From NCBI RefSeq assembly GCF_035474595.1, contig NZ_DATIND010000155.1, positions 178,130 through 242,129 of the forward strand: 64,000 nt of DNA. Reading direction: 5' to 3'. Made by a program: the position numbers and the translations under genes. The notes beneath the pieces are model-generated. The model ran no database searches and was not told the origin of the DNA. It was given only the letters and a program-made list of their open reading frames with translations. Position 1 is the first letter of the stretch. Every line of letters starts with the position of its first letter. The stretch is from Longimicrobium sp. Lineage in GTDB: Bacteria; Gemmatimonadota; Gemmatimonadetes; Longimicrobiales; Longimicrobiaceae. Positions 42,634 to 50,001 of this stretch are shown here, piece by piece.

Positions 42634-43182
42634 CTAAATCCCGCACTCCCGATAAAGCCTCAGCCGCAGCTCCGCGCGGTCGCCGAAGCGCTGCGCGGGC
42701 CAGTTTTCGGCGTACTGCGCGACCGCCATCGCGATCTGCCGCTTCACCTCGCGCCACGCGGTGCGCCCGCGCCGCACCTCGGCGACCCACCACCCGGGCA
42801 CCAGGTCGGCCAGCGCGAAGAGGTCCGCCGTGCGCTCGGCGGGCGACATGTATCCCTCGTCGGCCAGGAACACCGGCCCGTCCACGTCGCCGGCCAGCAC
42901 GTGCCCCAGCTCGTGGCGCAGCGCGAACAGGCGGTCCGTCTCCTCGGCCGAGCGGTTGATGAAGATGGGGTACACGCCGCCGCACGGCGGCAGCACCATG
43001 GCCACCGTGTCGGAGTGGAAGGGAAAGATCTCCACGTGGCACCCCGCCGCGCCCAGCAGGTCGCTCACCTGGTCGGTGCGCGCGGGCGAAAGGGTTCCCG
43101 CGTAGGCGCCCACCGTTTCCCGCGCGCGCGCCACCAGCCTGCACGCGGAGGCCAGCACCGCGTCGTCGTCACAGCTCGCCAT
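42634..43182 (-). CDS. ImmA/IrrE family metallopeptidase
   Basis: A 182-residue zinc peptidase with the HExxH motif in LRHELGHVLAGDVDGP and the third-ligand region EGYMSPAERTADLFALADL. Such proteins cleave or inactivate a partner XRE-type repressor after a signal. It overlaps the XRE gene by 14 bp and is translated from the same message. The C-terminal quarter is helical and Arg/Ala-rich. Confidence 0.88.
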   Translation of the reverse strand: MASCDDDAVLASACRLVARARETVGAYAGTLSPARTDQVSDLLGAAGCHVEIFPFHSDTVAMVLPPCGGVYPIFINRSAEETDRLFALRHELGHVLAGDVDGPVFLADEGYMSPAERTADLFALADLVPGWWVAEVRRGRTAWREVKRQIAMAVAQYAENWPAQRFGDRAELRLRLYRECGI

Positions 43183-43615
43183 GGTCCACCCGCTCCTTCA
43201 GCTTGTACCACCAGTCCGGAAGCAGCCCGCGCGCGGTGAGCATCCGCCGCAGCCCCTCCAGCGCGTCGGTCTTGCGCAGCCGCTCCTGCCCGGGCGGCGC
43301 AATCCCCTCCACGAACTTCGCCACCGCGTCCAGCGAGGCGAACACGTCGCCCGCGTCCTCGCCCGGATCGGCCTCGGCCGCGGCGACCTCGCCCTCTTCG
43401 CGGCGGCCCGTGCGGATCCACTCCGCGGTGCTCCCGCACGCCTCGGCGATGCGCTCCAGCGTGAACGCGTGCGGCACCGATCCCCCCGTTTCCCAGCGCG
43501 CGATGGAGCCCGCGTGCACGCCCACGCGCGCGGCCAGCTCGTCGCGGCTCATCCCCCGCCGCTCGCGCGCGATGCGGATGCGGTGGCCGATGGCCCTGCG
43601 GTCGTTCGTTGGCAT
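43169..43615 (-). CDS. XRE family transcriptional regulator
   Basis: A 148-residue protein with an N-terminal helix-turn-helix (RIRIARERRGMSRDELAARV, GVHAGSIARWETGGSVP, residues about 10-65) and an acidic linker (EEGEVAAAEADPGED) leading to a helical C-terminus that could contact ImmA. It is coupled to the ImmA peptidase gene and diverges from a zinc-ribbon gene; a perfect 15-bp palindrome lies in the intergenic region. Together they form a repressor/antirepressor module. Confidence 0.88.
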   Translation of the reverse strand: MPTNDRRAIGHRIRIARERRGMSRDELAARVGVHAGSIARWETGGSVPHAFTLERIAEACGSTAEWIRTGRREEGEVAAAEADPGEDAGDVFASLDAVAKFVEGIAPPGQERLRKTDALEGLRRMLTARGLLPDWWYKLKERVDHGEL

Positions 43616-43643
43616 TGGACCCGAAATTTACCCGAAGAAACCG

Positions 43644-43672
43644 TTGACCGCGGGACCCGCGGTGTGTATGTT
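43644..43672 (+). promoter_or_regulatory. Promoter with embedded palindromic operator
   Basis: TTGACC (43644-43649), 17 bases, TATGTT (43667-43672), pointing to the zinc-ribbon gene. The spacer holds CCGCGGGACCCGCGG (43648-43662), a perfect odd palindrome, 33 bp upstream of the XRE start on the other strand. The XRE protein is the obvious candidate ligand, repressing both directions. Confidence 0.55.
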
Positions 43673-43744
43673 GTGATAAGTGTTAAGTGCGCGCGCTCAC
43701 CCTGTCAAATTGCTCCGACAAACACCGTACTTCGGGAGGTGTTC

Positions 43745-44050
43745 ATGATCGCTGTGCCGGCCCTGCCGGAACCGGGTGTCCACCCCCGCCGCGTCGTCCG
43801 CCGCGTGCTGCGGCGGCCCGCCGCGCCTGCACTGCCGCCCGCCCCCGAGCCGCAGGAGCCGCGCCTGCTGCGGCCCGCCGCCACCTGCCCGCGCTGCGGC
43901 GCGCGTCCCGCCATGCGCGTGACCGACGCCATCATCGGCGCGCTGGCCGGGCACCCCGGCGACGAGCGGGTGGGCACCTACCAGTGCCAGCGCCGCGGCT
44001 GCGGCGCCATCTACGACCTCACCGCCAGCGCCTACCTGCAGGCCAGCTAG
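43745..44050 (+). CDS. Small zinc-ribbon protein
   Basis: A 101-residue protein. Residues 1-45 are Arg/Pro-rich and probably disordered. Residues 48-92 form a zinc ribbon with CPRCG and CQRRGCG. GGGAGG lies 6 bases before the ATG. The zinc-ribbon spacing (CxxC-N34-CxxxxC) resembles Ogr/Delta-type phage transcription activators, which fits the XRE/ImmA-like regulatory neighbourhood, but the match is loose. Confidence 0.7.
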   Translation: MIAVPALPEPGVHPRRVVRRVLRRPAAPALPPAPEPQEPRLLRPAATCPRCGARPAMRVTDAIIGALAGHPGDERVGTYQCQRRGCGAIYDLTASAYLQAS

Positions 44051-44510
44051 GTGCACCCACCGAACACATTCCGAAAGATAACAACCGGCGGGCACCCGCG
44101 AAAGCATGCCCGCCGAAGCGGCGCGAACCACTGGTTCGACCGCCAAGACTCAACGGTAAAGACCGATTAGGCGCGATTCATCTCCTCGGTTGGCGCCGGT
44201 GCTCGTCGGATACAGAACGCTGCGGCAGAAACGGTGCGGAGGGGGATGCGAAAAGCTTGACGGGTTAAGTACCTGTCATTAGGTTGACCGAACTTCCCGT
44301 GATGCACCCGCAGCCACACCGCGCGTCCACCGCGCTCGTCATCTCCATCCCAGTTCCGGAATCACACTTCGCGACCGATCCAGATCCAGCGACAAGGGTC
44401 GTTTTGCGGCCTGATCCGTTCTTCGCCCGCAGGCCTGGGGCGCGCGTAAATGCCCATGCGTGGGGGGCAGACAGGGTCCCACGCCGCACCGCACCATCTG
44501 GGAGCACCGC
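44051..44510. other. Long intergenic region upstream of the cold-shock gene
   Basis: 460 bp with no supported gene. TTGACG (44257-44262), 17 bases, TAGGTT (44280-44285) is a possible promoter that would give the cold-shock mRNA a leader of about 220 nt, as is usual for csp genes. GCGCGTAAATGCCC at 44448 recurs at 18546. Confidence 0.4.
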
Positions 44511-44723
44511 ATGCGCAGCACCGGTACCGTGAAGTGGTTCAACGACGCCAAGGGCTTCGGGTTCATCACCCCCGAGGACGGCGGCAAGGATTGCTTCGTG
44601 CACTACTCGGCCATCAAGGGGAACGGCTTCCGCTCCCTGGCCGAAGGCGACAAGGTGGCGTTCGACCTGGTCGACAGCGCCAAGGGCCCGGCCGCCGAGA
44701 ACGTCGAGCGCGTCGAGGCGTAG
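44511..44723 (+). CDS. csp: Cold-shock domain protein
   Basis: A 70-residue single OB-fold protein of the CspA type. RNP1 is KGFGFI and RNP2 is CFVHYSAI, with the usual aromatic residues ([15 protein letters not shown]). It binds single-stranded RNA and DNA and melts RNA structure at low temperature. GGGAG precedes the ATG by about 7 bases. A strong terminator follows. Confidence 0.96.
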   Translation: MRSTGTVKWFNDAKGFGFITPEDGGKDCFVHYSAIKGNGFRSLAEGDKVAFDLVDSAKGPAAENVERVEA

Positions 44724-44744
44724 GCCACATCGCGTGAGTGAAAG

Positions 44745-44783
44745 ACGGCGCGCCGCCCGGTTTCCGGGTGGCGCGCCGTTTTC
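44745..44783 (+). terminator. Terminator after the cold-shock gene
   Basis: A 16-bp stem (ACGGCGCGCCGCCCGG / CCGGGTGGCGCGCCGT, one G-T pair) with a TTT loop and TTTCTG tail. It also lies just beyond the stop of murB on the other strand. Confidence 0.85.
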
Positions 44784-44797
44784 TGTTGGAGAATCGG

Positions 44798-45757
44798 TCA
44801 GAACTCGCCGATGAACCCGATCTCGGGCTTCAGCTCGTGGCCGAGTTCGCGCCTGACCGTCGTCTGGGCTAGCTCGATGAGCTCGCGGATATCGCGAGCG
44901 GTCGCGCCGCCGTAGTTGACGATGATGTTGGCGTGGCGATGGAAGATGCCGGCGCGGCCGCTTTCGTGGACGTGGCCCTTCAGGCCGCACTGGTCGACCA
45001 GCCGGCCGGCGCCGATGCCCTCGAGCTTCTGGAAGATGGAGCCGGCGCTGGGGTACAGCCACAGGTCCGGGTGGCGGTCGTCGCGCCACTGCAGGTTCTC
45101 GCGGATCACGGAGCGCAGTTCGTGCTCGTCCGCCGGCTCCAGGCGGAAGGTGACGTCGAGAACGATGTCGCGGCGCACGTGCAGCACGCTGAAGTCGTAG
45201 CCGAACTGGAAGTAGTCGTGCCCCACCTCGCGCACCTCGCCCTCCTCGGTCAGGATGCGCGCGCTCTCCACCACCTCCTCGATGAACATCGTCCGCTCGC
45301 GCTCGGGCGGCGGCGACAGGAAGTGCAGGTTCTGCCAGATCGCCCCGCCCACCGTGCTGGGGATGCCCACGTAGTGGTGCAGCCCGCCCAGCCCGCGCCC
45401 GACGGTGGCCTGGATCAGGTCGGGATACGTCTTCGCGCCCGACCCGGCGCGCACCCGCACGTCGTCCAGGAACTCGATCTCCTCCACCTCGTTGCGGATC
45501 ACCAGCCCGCGGAAGCCGCCGTCGCCGACCAGGATGTTGGCGCCCAGGCCCAGGAGGAAGAACGGGATCTCCAGCTCGCGCGCGGCCAGCACCGCGCCGG
45601 CCAGCTCGTCCGGCGTGCGGGCGCGGTAGAGCAGGTCCGCCGGGCCGCCGATCTTGAACGTGGTGTACGGCGCGAGGACGACGCCGCGCTCCAGCCGCGC
45701 GGGGTCGAGCCGCGCCGCCAGCTCGTCGATGGGAAGGCCGATCGTGTTCGCCTGCAT
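44798..45757 (-). CDS. murB: UDP-N-acetylmuramate dehydrogenase (UDP-N-acetylenolpyruvoylglucosamine reductase)
   Basis: A 319-residue cytoplasmic FAD enzyme that reduces UDP-GlcNAc-enolpyruvate in peptidoglycan synthesis. It has YTTFKIGGPADLLY, FFLLGLGANILVGDGGFRG, the FAD-contacting GIPSTVGGAIWQN and PSAGSIFQK, and the C-terminal FHRHANIIVNYGGATARD. The Tyr-containing loop FGYDFSVLHVRRDIVL replaces the more usual YR.S(R/S)F. The start at 45757 skips a 33-residue basic extension in the longer frame. Confidence 0.93.
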   Translation of the reverse strand: MQANTIGLPIDELAARLDPARLERGVVLAPYTTFKIGGPADLLYRARTPDELAGAVLAARELEIPFFLLGLGANILVGDGGFRGLVIRNEVEEIEFLDDVRVRAGSGAKTYPDLIQATVGRGLGGLHHYVGIPSTVGGAIWQNLHFLSPPPERERTMFIEEVVESARILTEEGEVREVGHDYFQFGYDFSVLHVRRDIVLDVTFRLEPADEHELRSVIRENLQWRDDRHPDLWLYPSAGSIFQKLEGIGAGRLVDQCGLKGHVHESGRAGIFHRHANIIVNYGGATARDIRELIELAQTTVRRELGHELKPEIGFIGEF

Positions 45758-45952
45758 GCACCACTCTCGAGGGGGGACGGGGTCGGGGGCGAAGCGCCGC
45801 CCCACAGTACGCGCCGCGGCCGGGTTCGCAAGGCCGGTGCCTCGCGCGGCACGCATCTTCTTGCTGCCACGCCTGAACCGCTTGCGTGCCGCGCGGCGCG
45901 TCGCGAACTTTTTCCCCGTCGCCGCCGTTCACCCGCATTCGTCGCCGATCCC

Positions 45953-46300
45953 GTGAACACCGTCGCCGCCGCTCCGCCGCGTGCTTCGCGCACCGGGCCC
46001 GCGCTCTGGCTGGTCGCCACGCAGGCGCTGGCGCTCGCCTCGCTGGCCGCCTGGCTGCTCGTGGCCGGGTTCTCGTTCATCGCCTCAGGGCCCGGCAGCG
46101 CCGACGGCGTGCTCGTCCCCAGGTCGGTGCTGTGGGTGCTCTGGGGATACCCGGTGCTGCCGCTGGTCTGCTCGGCCGCCGCATGGCGCGCCTTCCGCCG
46201 CCGCGACCTGCGCCGCGCCATCACGTGGACGTCGGTCCAGCTCGTCGTCGTCCTCCCGATGCTGGCCTACGTTGCGTACATGGCCTCGCCCGTCGGGTGA
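45953..46300 (+). CDS. Small three-pass membrane protein, unknown function
   Basis: A 115-residue hydrophobic protein: membrane segments at about 15-40 (LWLVATQALALASLAAWLLV), 55-75 (VLWVLWGYPVLPLVCSAAAW) and 90-110. It starts at GTG (45953), where no strong ribosome-binding site is visible. No family recognised. It faces away from murB, so the region 45758-45952 must contain two promoters. Confidence 0.6.
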   Translation: MNTVAAAPPRASRTGPALWLVATQALALASLAAWLLVAGFSFIASGPGSADGVLVPRSVLWVLWGYPVLPLVCSAAAWRAFRRRDLRRAITWTSVQLVVVLPMLAYVAYMASPVG

Positions 46301-46316
46301 CATGTTTACTTTCCGC

Positions 46317-46346
46317 TTGACGGAACAAGCGGAGGGAGTGTAGACT
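46317..46346 (+). promoter_or_regulatory. Putative promoter of the 61-residue gene
   Basis: TTGACG (46317-46322), 18 bases, TAGACT (46341-46346). CCGCTTG ACGGAA CAAGCGG (46313-46332) is a small inverted repeat covering the -35 box and could be an operator. Confidence 0.5.
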
Positions 46347-46381
46347 TTAATCAAGTCTGCGCGCATCGAGAGGAGGGACCA

Positions 46382-46567
46382 ATGCTGCGAATTATGCGCA
46401 AGCGCCTTGGCCTGGAAGGGCTGCGTCATCGATGGATGGCGGCGAAGCTCAGGCGAGAAGACCGCGAGGTATCCGACGCCGAGGCGCAGGCGTTCTACGC
46501 AGCGCAGGAAGTTTCCGCGCAAGCCAGCCGCGCTTACCAGGCGCGGCGCCGAAAAGCAGCTTCCTGA
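46382..46567 (+). CDS. Small basic helical protein, unknown function
   Basis: A 61-residue protein (MLRIMRKRLGLEGLRHRWM, SDAEAQAFYAAQEVSAQ, ARRRKAAS). Strongly helical, basic at both ends. GAGGAGGG lies 6 bases before the ATG, a near-perfect ribosome-binding site. With its own promoter and terminator it is a complete transcription unit and surely expressed. No family recognised; an antitoxin-like partner of the next gene is possible but unsupported. Confidence 0.75.
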   Translation: MLRIMRKRLGLEGLRHRWMAAKLRREDREVSDAEAQAFYAAQEVSAQASRAYQARRRKAAS

Positions 46568-46590
46568 CCGCGCGCCGGCGAATGGTCTAG

Positions 46591-46623
46591 AGCCGGGGTC
46601 CTGTGACCCCGGCTTTCTTTTGT
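46591..46623 (+). terminator. Terminator after the 61-residue gene
   Basis: Perfect 10-bp stem AGCCGGGGTC / GACCCCGGCT with CTGT loop and TTCTTTTGTT tail, the most canonical terminator in the window. Confidence 0.93.
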
Positions 46624-46651
46624 TCCGACCCCATTTTCCGGACGAGGACCG

Positions 46652-47458
46652 ATGCTCTTCCGCGACAGTGACGATCGGGCCGCAGGCCACGTGTTCACTC
46701 TCCCGCCGGAACAGCGCTTCGGGGACGATCCCAAGCGCCGTCCTCACTTCCTTCTCCATCGCTGTTCCGCGTCCGAGTTCGGCACTCTGGCGCACATGAC
46801 CACGAAATCGTCCGAGGAACGTGCGTTCGGCGCGCCCGTTCACGAGATCGTGGAGTGCAGCCGCACGTTGAAGTACCTTGGCCAGGCAGGTTGCTTCGTG
46901 TCTCCCGTGCGTCTTCTCTTCGCGGATGCATCGGAGCTTGCGCGGTCCGACGCGAGCTACACCAGCGCGGTGCCGGCTGTCCGCGCCGTCACGGCGGAAG
47001 CGCTGGGTATGGGAACGGGAGCGGCCGCCGCGAATGCGGTGAGCATTCGCGGACGCATCGTGGCGCTCACGCGCGAGGTGGCGGATGCATTCGAGTTCGA
47101 GCATGGTGTGGTGGTTACCCAGCACCGCTATTCTGCACAGCGGCGATGGCAGCTCGTCGTACCTATCCTGGACGTCCGGGACGTGATGCCCGAGAACGCG
47201 GACACCCTGCAGTTCCTGCCGGAAACGTGGGACGTGGTGCCGGAGCGGGCCGACTGGTGGGATGTGCTGCCCGGAGGCTGGCAGCAGCCCGTGATCGACA
47301 CGGCCCGGCTGATCACCTTCAGCGAGCGATGGGCCAGCGCGCGCGACCGGAGCCGCTGGCTGAAAGCCCAGATCGCCCGTGTCTTGCCAGCATCGGTCGA
47401 TTCCGGCACCCTTTCGAGGATCGAGGCCGCACTCGGAGCGCGTCTGATGCTCGAGTGA
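46652..47458 (+). CDS. Hypothetical protein
   Basis: A 268-residue soluble protein with no signal or membrane segment. The N-terminus (GHVFTLPPEQRFGDD, KRRPHFLLHRCS) has a strand pattern that vaguely recalls MazF/PemK-type folds, but the rest (AVSIRGRIVALTREVADAF, DTLQFLPETWDVV) does not help. Base composition is less GC-rich at third positions than in neighbours, which may indicate transfer. The stop overlaps the next start by 4 bp (GTGA). Confidence 0.65.
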   Translation: MLFRDSDDRAAGHVFTLPPEQRFGDDPKRRPHFLLHRCSASEFGTLAHMTTKSSEERAFGAPVHEIVECSRTLKYLGQAGCFVSPVRLLFADASELARSDASYTSAVPAVRAVTAEALGMGTGAAAANAVSIRGRIVALTREVADAFEFEHGVVVTQHRYSAQRRWQLVVPILDVRDVMPENADTLQFLPETWDVVPERADWWDVLPGGWQQPVIDTARLITFSERWASARDRSRWLKAQIARVLPASVDSGTLSRIEAALGARLMLE

Positions 47459-48129
47459 CACGCTTCGACAACGGTGATCGAACGCGGAGCACAGTCATCT
47501 CCAACGCGGTACTGATCTTCGTGCGGGCGCCGGTGGCGGGGCGGGTGAAGACGCGGCTCGCGGCCGAGATCGGCGCGGACGCGGCGCTGCGCGTGTACCG
47601 GCGCCTGGCGCAGCACGCGGCGGCGGAGGCGCGGGCGCTCGGGCCGGTGGTGGCGGTGCGCATCCACTTCACCCCGGCGGACGAGGGGAATGAGGTGCGC
47701 GCGTGGCTCGGCGGCGGGGCGGAGTATCTCCCGCAGGCCGAGGGAGATCTGGGCGAGCGGATGCAGGCGGCGTTCGAGGCGGCGTTCGCGGCCGGGTTCC
47801 GGCGCGTCGTCATCATCGGCTCCGACCTCCCCGGCCTCTCCCGCTCCGTCCTGCAGAGGGCGTTCGAGGAGATGGATACGCACGACGCCGTGCTGGGGCC
47901 CGCCCGCGACGGCGGCTACTACCTTCTGGGGATGCTCGAGATGATCGGCGGGATCTTCGACGGGGTGCCGTGGAGCACGCCGCGGGTGCTGGACGCGACG
48001 CTCGCCCGTCTCCGGGACGCAGGCGCGTCCGTGGCGATGCTGGAGACGCTGGCGGACGTCGACGAGGCCGCCGACCTCCCGGCCGGGTGGCGCGAATGGG
48101 CCGCCGGCGCGGAGGCCGCTTCCGCATGA
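47455..48129 (+). CDS. TIGR04282 family glycosyltransferase (DUF2064)
   Basis: A 224-residue nucleotide-sugar-type transferase. The conserved core is NAVLIFVRAPVAGRVKTRLA, IIGSDLPGLSRSVLQRAFEE and DAVLGPARDGGYYLLGM. Members are linked to arsenosugar and other glycolipid pathways, with GT-A fold. The GTG at 47455 overlaps the upstream stop; it adds about 13 residues before the usual family start, but no better start exists. It overlaps pnuC by 4 bp. Confidence 0.88.
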   Translation: MTRFDNGDRTRSTVISNAVLIFVRAPVAGRVKTRLAAEIGADAALRVYRRLAQHAAAEARALGPVVAVRIHFTPADEGNEVRAWLGGGAEYLPQAEGDLGERMQAAFEAAFAAGFRRVVIIGSDLPGLSRSVLQRAFEEMDTHDAVLGPARDGGYYLLGMLEMIGGIFDGVPWSTPRVLDATLARLRDAGASVAMLETLADVDEAADLPAGWREWAAGAEAASA

Positions 48130-48740
48130 GCTTCGTCGATTTCCTGAAGGCCGCGGCGGGGAGCGGGCCGCTGGAGTGGATCGCGGTCGTGTTCGGGATC
48201 GTGAGCGTCTACCTCAGCGTCCGCGAGAAGATCTGGAGCTGGCCCACGGCCATCGTCAGCGTCAGCCTCTACATCTACGTGTTCTTCGGCGTCAGGCTGT
48301 ACGCCGACATGGGGCTGCAGGTCTACTTCCTCGCCATCTCCTTCTACGGGTGGTGGAACTGGCTGTACGGTGGCGCCAACCACACGGAGCTGCACGTCAC
48401 CCGCATCTCCACGCGCTCCGCGGTGATGCTGACCGGGATCGGCATCATCGCGACCGCCGCGCTCTCGCACGTGCTGGGGACGTACACCCAGGCCGCGATC
48501 CCGTGGGCCGATTCGGCCCTGGCCGTCGCCAGCCTGATCGCGCAGTACCTGATGACGCGCAAGGTGCTGGAGAACTGGGCGATCTGGGTGGCCGTGGACG
48601 TGGGCTCCATCGCCATGTACGTCTACAAGGGCCTGTACCCGACGACCTTTCTCTACGCCGTCTACCTGGTGCTGGCGACGATGGGGTGGTTCGAGTGGAA
48701 GCGCTCGCTCAAGGCCGCGCCCGCACCCGTGGCGGCATAG
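48126..48740 (+). CDS. pnuC: Nicotinamide riboside transporter PnuC family
   Basis: A 204-residue inner-membrane protein with seven predicted membrane segments. Typical PnuC signatures are LEWIAVVFGIVSVYLSVREK, YGWWNWLYGG, NWAIWVAVDVGSIAMYVYKG and LYAVYLVLATMGWFEWKRSL. It admits nicotinamide riboside, or thiamine in PnuT relatives, for NAD synthesis by facilitated diffusion. Its ATG overlaps the glycosyltransferase stop (ATGA). No TPP riboswitch is visible. Confidence 0.92.
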   Translation: MSFVDFLKAAAGSGPLEWIAVVFGIVSVYLSVREKIWSWPTAIVSVSLYIYVFFGVRLYADMGLQVYFLAISFYGWWNWLYGGANHTELHVTRISTRSAVMLTGIGIIATAALSHVLGTYTQAAIPWADSALAVASLIAQYLMTRKVLENWAIWVAVDVGSIAMYVYKGLYPTTFLYAVYLVLATMGWFEWKRSLKAAPAPVAA

Positions 48741-48933
48741 GAGCGTCAGGATCGGAGGGGGATGAAGATGTCCCGCCGCGGGGTTTTCATCTTCCGACGG
48801 ATCCCCCATCCGTTCGCCGCTGCCTGCTGACCGATGCGCTGTGTGCTCCCGATCTCCATCTCCTGACCTCTTCGTCTGATATGATACCAGATCCTGGAGA
48901 TCAGCTCGTGCATCCGCACCGCACCCACCCGAC

Positions 48934-48996
48934 GTCATCCTGAGGCCGGCCACCCTGCAACCTGCACCAACACAACACCTTGCAGGCCGAAGGATC
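48934..48996 (+). repeat. Dispersed palindromic repeat, copy 3
   Basis: GTCATCCTGAGGCCGGCC, 29 bases, GCAGGCCGAAGGATC. As in copy 4, similarity continues 3' (GGGCG.G.C.GCACGTG). Confidence 0.85.
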
Positions 48997-49062
48997 TGTG
49001 GGCGCGGCAGCACGTGAGCTGGACGGATGCACCGATCCTTCTCCCGGATCTCGTATGAAGCA

Positions 49063-49098
49063 ACGAACCCCTCGCCGGTGGCCCGGCGAGGGGTTCGT
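49063..49098 (-). terminator. Terminator of the Pro/Gly-rich membrane protein gene
   Basis: A perfect 16-bp stem (ACGAACCCCTCGCCGG / CCGGCGAGGGGTTCGT) 20 bp after the minus-strand stop. Confidence 0.75.
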
Positions 49099-49117
49099 CA
49101 TCTTCCTCCCAAACCGC

Positions 49118-49762
49118 TCAGGGGAGCGGCTCGACCCGGCGGATCTCCGGGAGCGAATCCTCGTTCGTCGCCGGCGCGTCGTCGGTCGATGCGTCCGTCG
49201 AAGACCCGTCATCGGACGGCTTGTCGCTCGGCTTGCCGCCCTCCGTTGCCGTGCTGGCGGAGTCCGAGGACGCGTCCGATCCCACCACCGGCTTCCCTCC
49301 CGAGGTGTCCCCGGTCACGACCGTGCTGTCCCCGCCGAAGGAGCGGCTCTCGCTGGCGCGCTTGCCGATGGCGGAGATGACGAAGAACGCGATCGCCGCC
49401 AGCACGATCAGCGCGCCGCACCCGCCGCAGCCCAGGATGATCGGCATCTTGCTGCGCGGCTGCTGCGGCGGCGGGCCGCCCGCGTATCCCCCGGGACCGC
49501 CCGGACCGCCGGGTCCGCCGGGGTACTGCCCGCCGGGATAGCCGCCCTGGCCCGGGCCGCCCGGATAGCCCTGGTTGGGCGCGCCCGGACCGGGGCCGCC
49601 GGGATGGCCCTGGTTCGGACCGCCCTGCCACGGGCCGCCGGTGTAGCCGCCCTGCCCGCCGCCGCCGTACGGAGGGGGAGGAGGAGGAGGCGTGCCGCCG
49701 CCGCCGAACGGGGGCGGGGGAGGCGGTCCGCCCGGGGGCGGCGGAGGAGGATAGTCGCTCAT
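49118..49762 (-). CDS. Pro/Gly-rich single-pass membrane protein
   Basis: A 214-residue protein. Residues 1-100 are a Pro/Gly low-complexity head (MSDYPPPPPPGG..., with GGPGQGGYPGG-like repeats). One membrane segment lies at about 107-132 (MPIILGCGGCGALIVLAAIA). The tail is Ser/Thr/Asp-rich and acidic (GGKPSDKPSDDGSSTDASTD). The layout resembles DUF4190-type and actinobacterial-style Pro-rich membrane proteins. The head would be cytoplasmic. Function unknown. Confidence 0.75.
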   Translation of the reverse strand: MSDYPPPPPPGGPPPPPPFGGGGTPPPPPPPYGGGGQGGYTGGPWQGGPNQGHPGGPGPGAPNQGYPGGPGQGGYPGGQYPGGPGGPGGPGGYAGGPPPQQPRSKMPIILGCGGCGALIVLAAIAFFVISAIGKRASESRSFGGDSTVVTGDTSGGKPVVGSDASSDSASTATEGGKPSDKPSDDGSSTDASTDDAPATNEDSLPEIRRVEPLP

Positions 49763-50001
49763 GGAGATGTGGGATCCTGGGAACGAGTCCGGCGTGGGCG
49801 CGCGCGCCGCGCGGTGATTCGGGGTACGGACGCTAGATACAGCGCCGCGCGGCGGAGAGCAAGCGCCTTGCACCCGTAGCCGGCCGATCCGGGACGGTTC
49901 GCGCCGTGGCGTCCGCCGCCCCGCGTTGTATCCCCGCGGCGCATCCCGTATACTCCGCGCGGAATCCGCACATCGATCCACCCGAAGCCCCCGAAGTCTC
50001 C

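Larger units (their letters stand above)
48741..49117. other. Intergenic region between convergent genes
   Basis: 377 bp without a gene. Contains a CCCGCCGCGGGG-type hairpin at about 48770-48790 after pnuC, the palindromic repeat copy 3 and a terminator for the minus-strand gene. Confidence 0.5.

Noticed and set aside
44265..44800. Coding sequence on the minus strand between murB and the zinc-ribbon gene
   Set aside because: It is a continuation of a shadow frame under murB and the cold-shock gene with no start signal.
49500..49762. Collagen-like or silk-like repeat protein
   Set aside because: The head is Pro/Gly-rich but lacks regular Gly-X-Y periodicity; it is an ordinary low-complexity head of a single-pass membrane protein.
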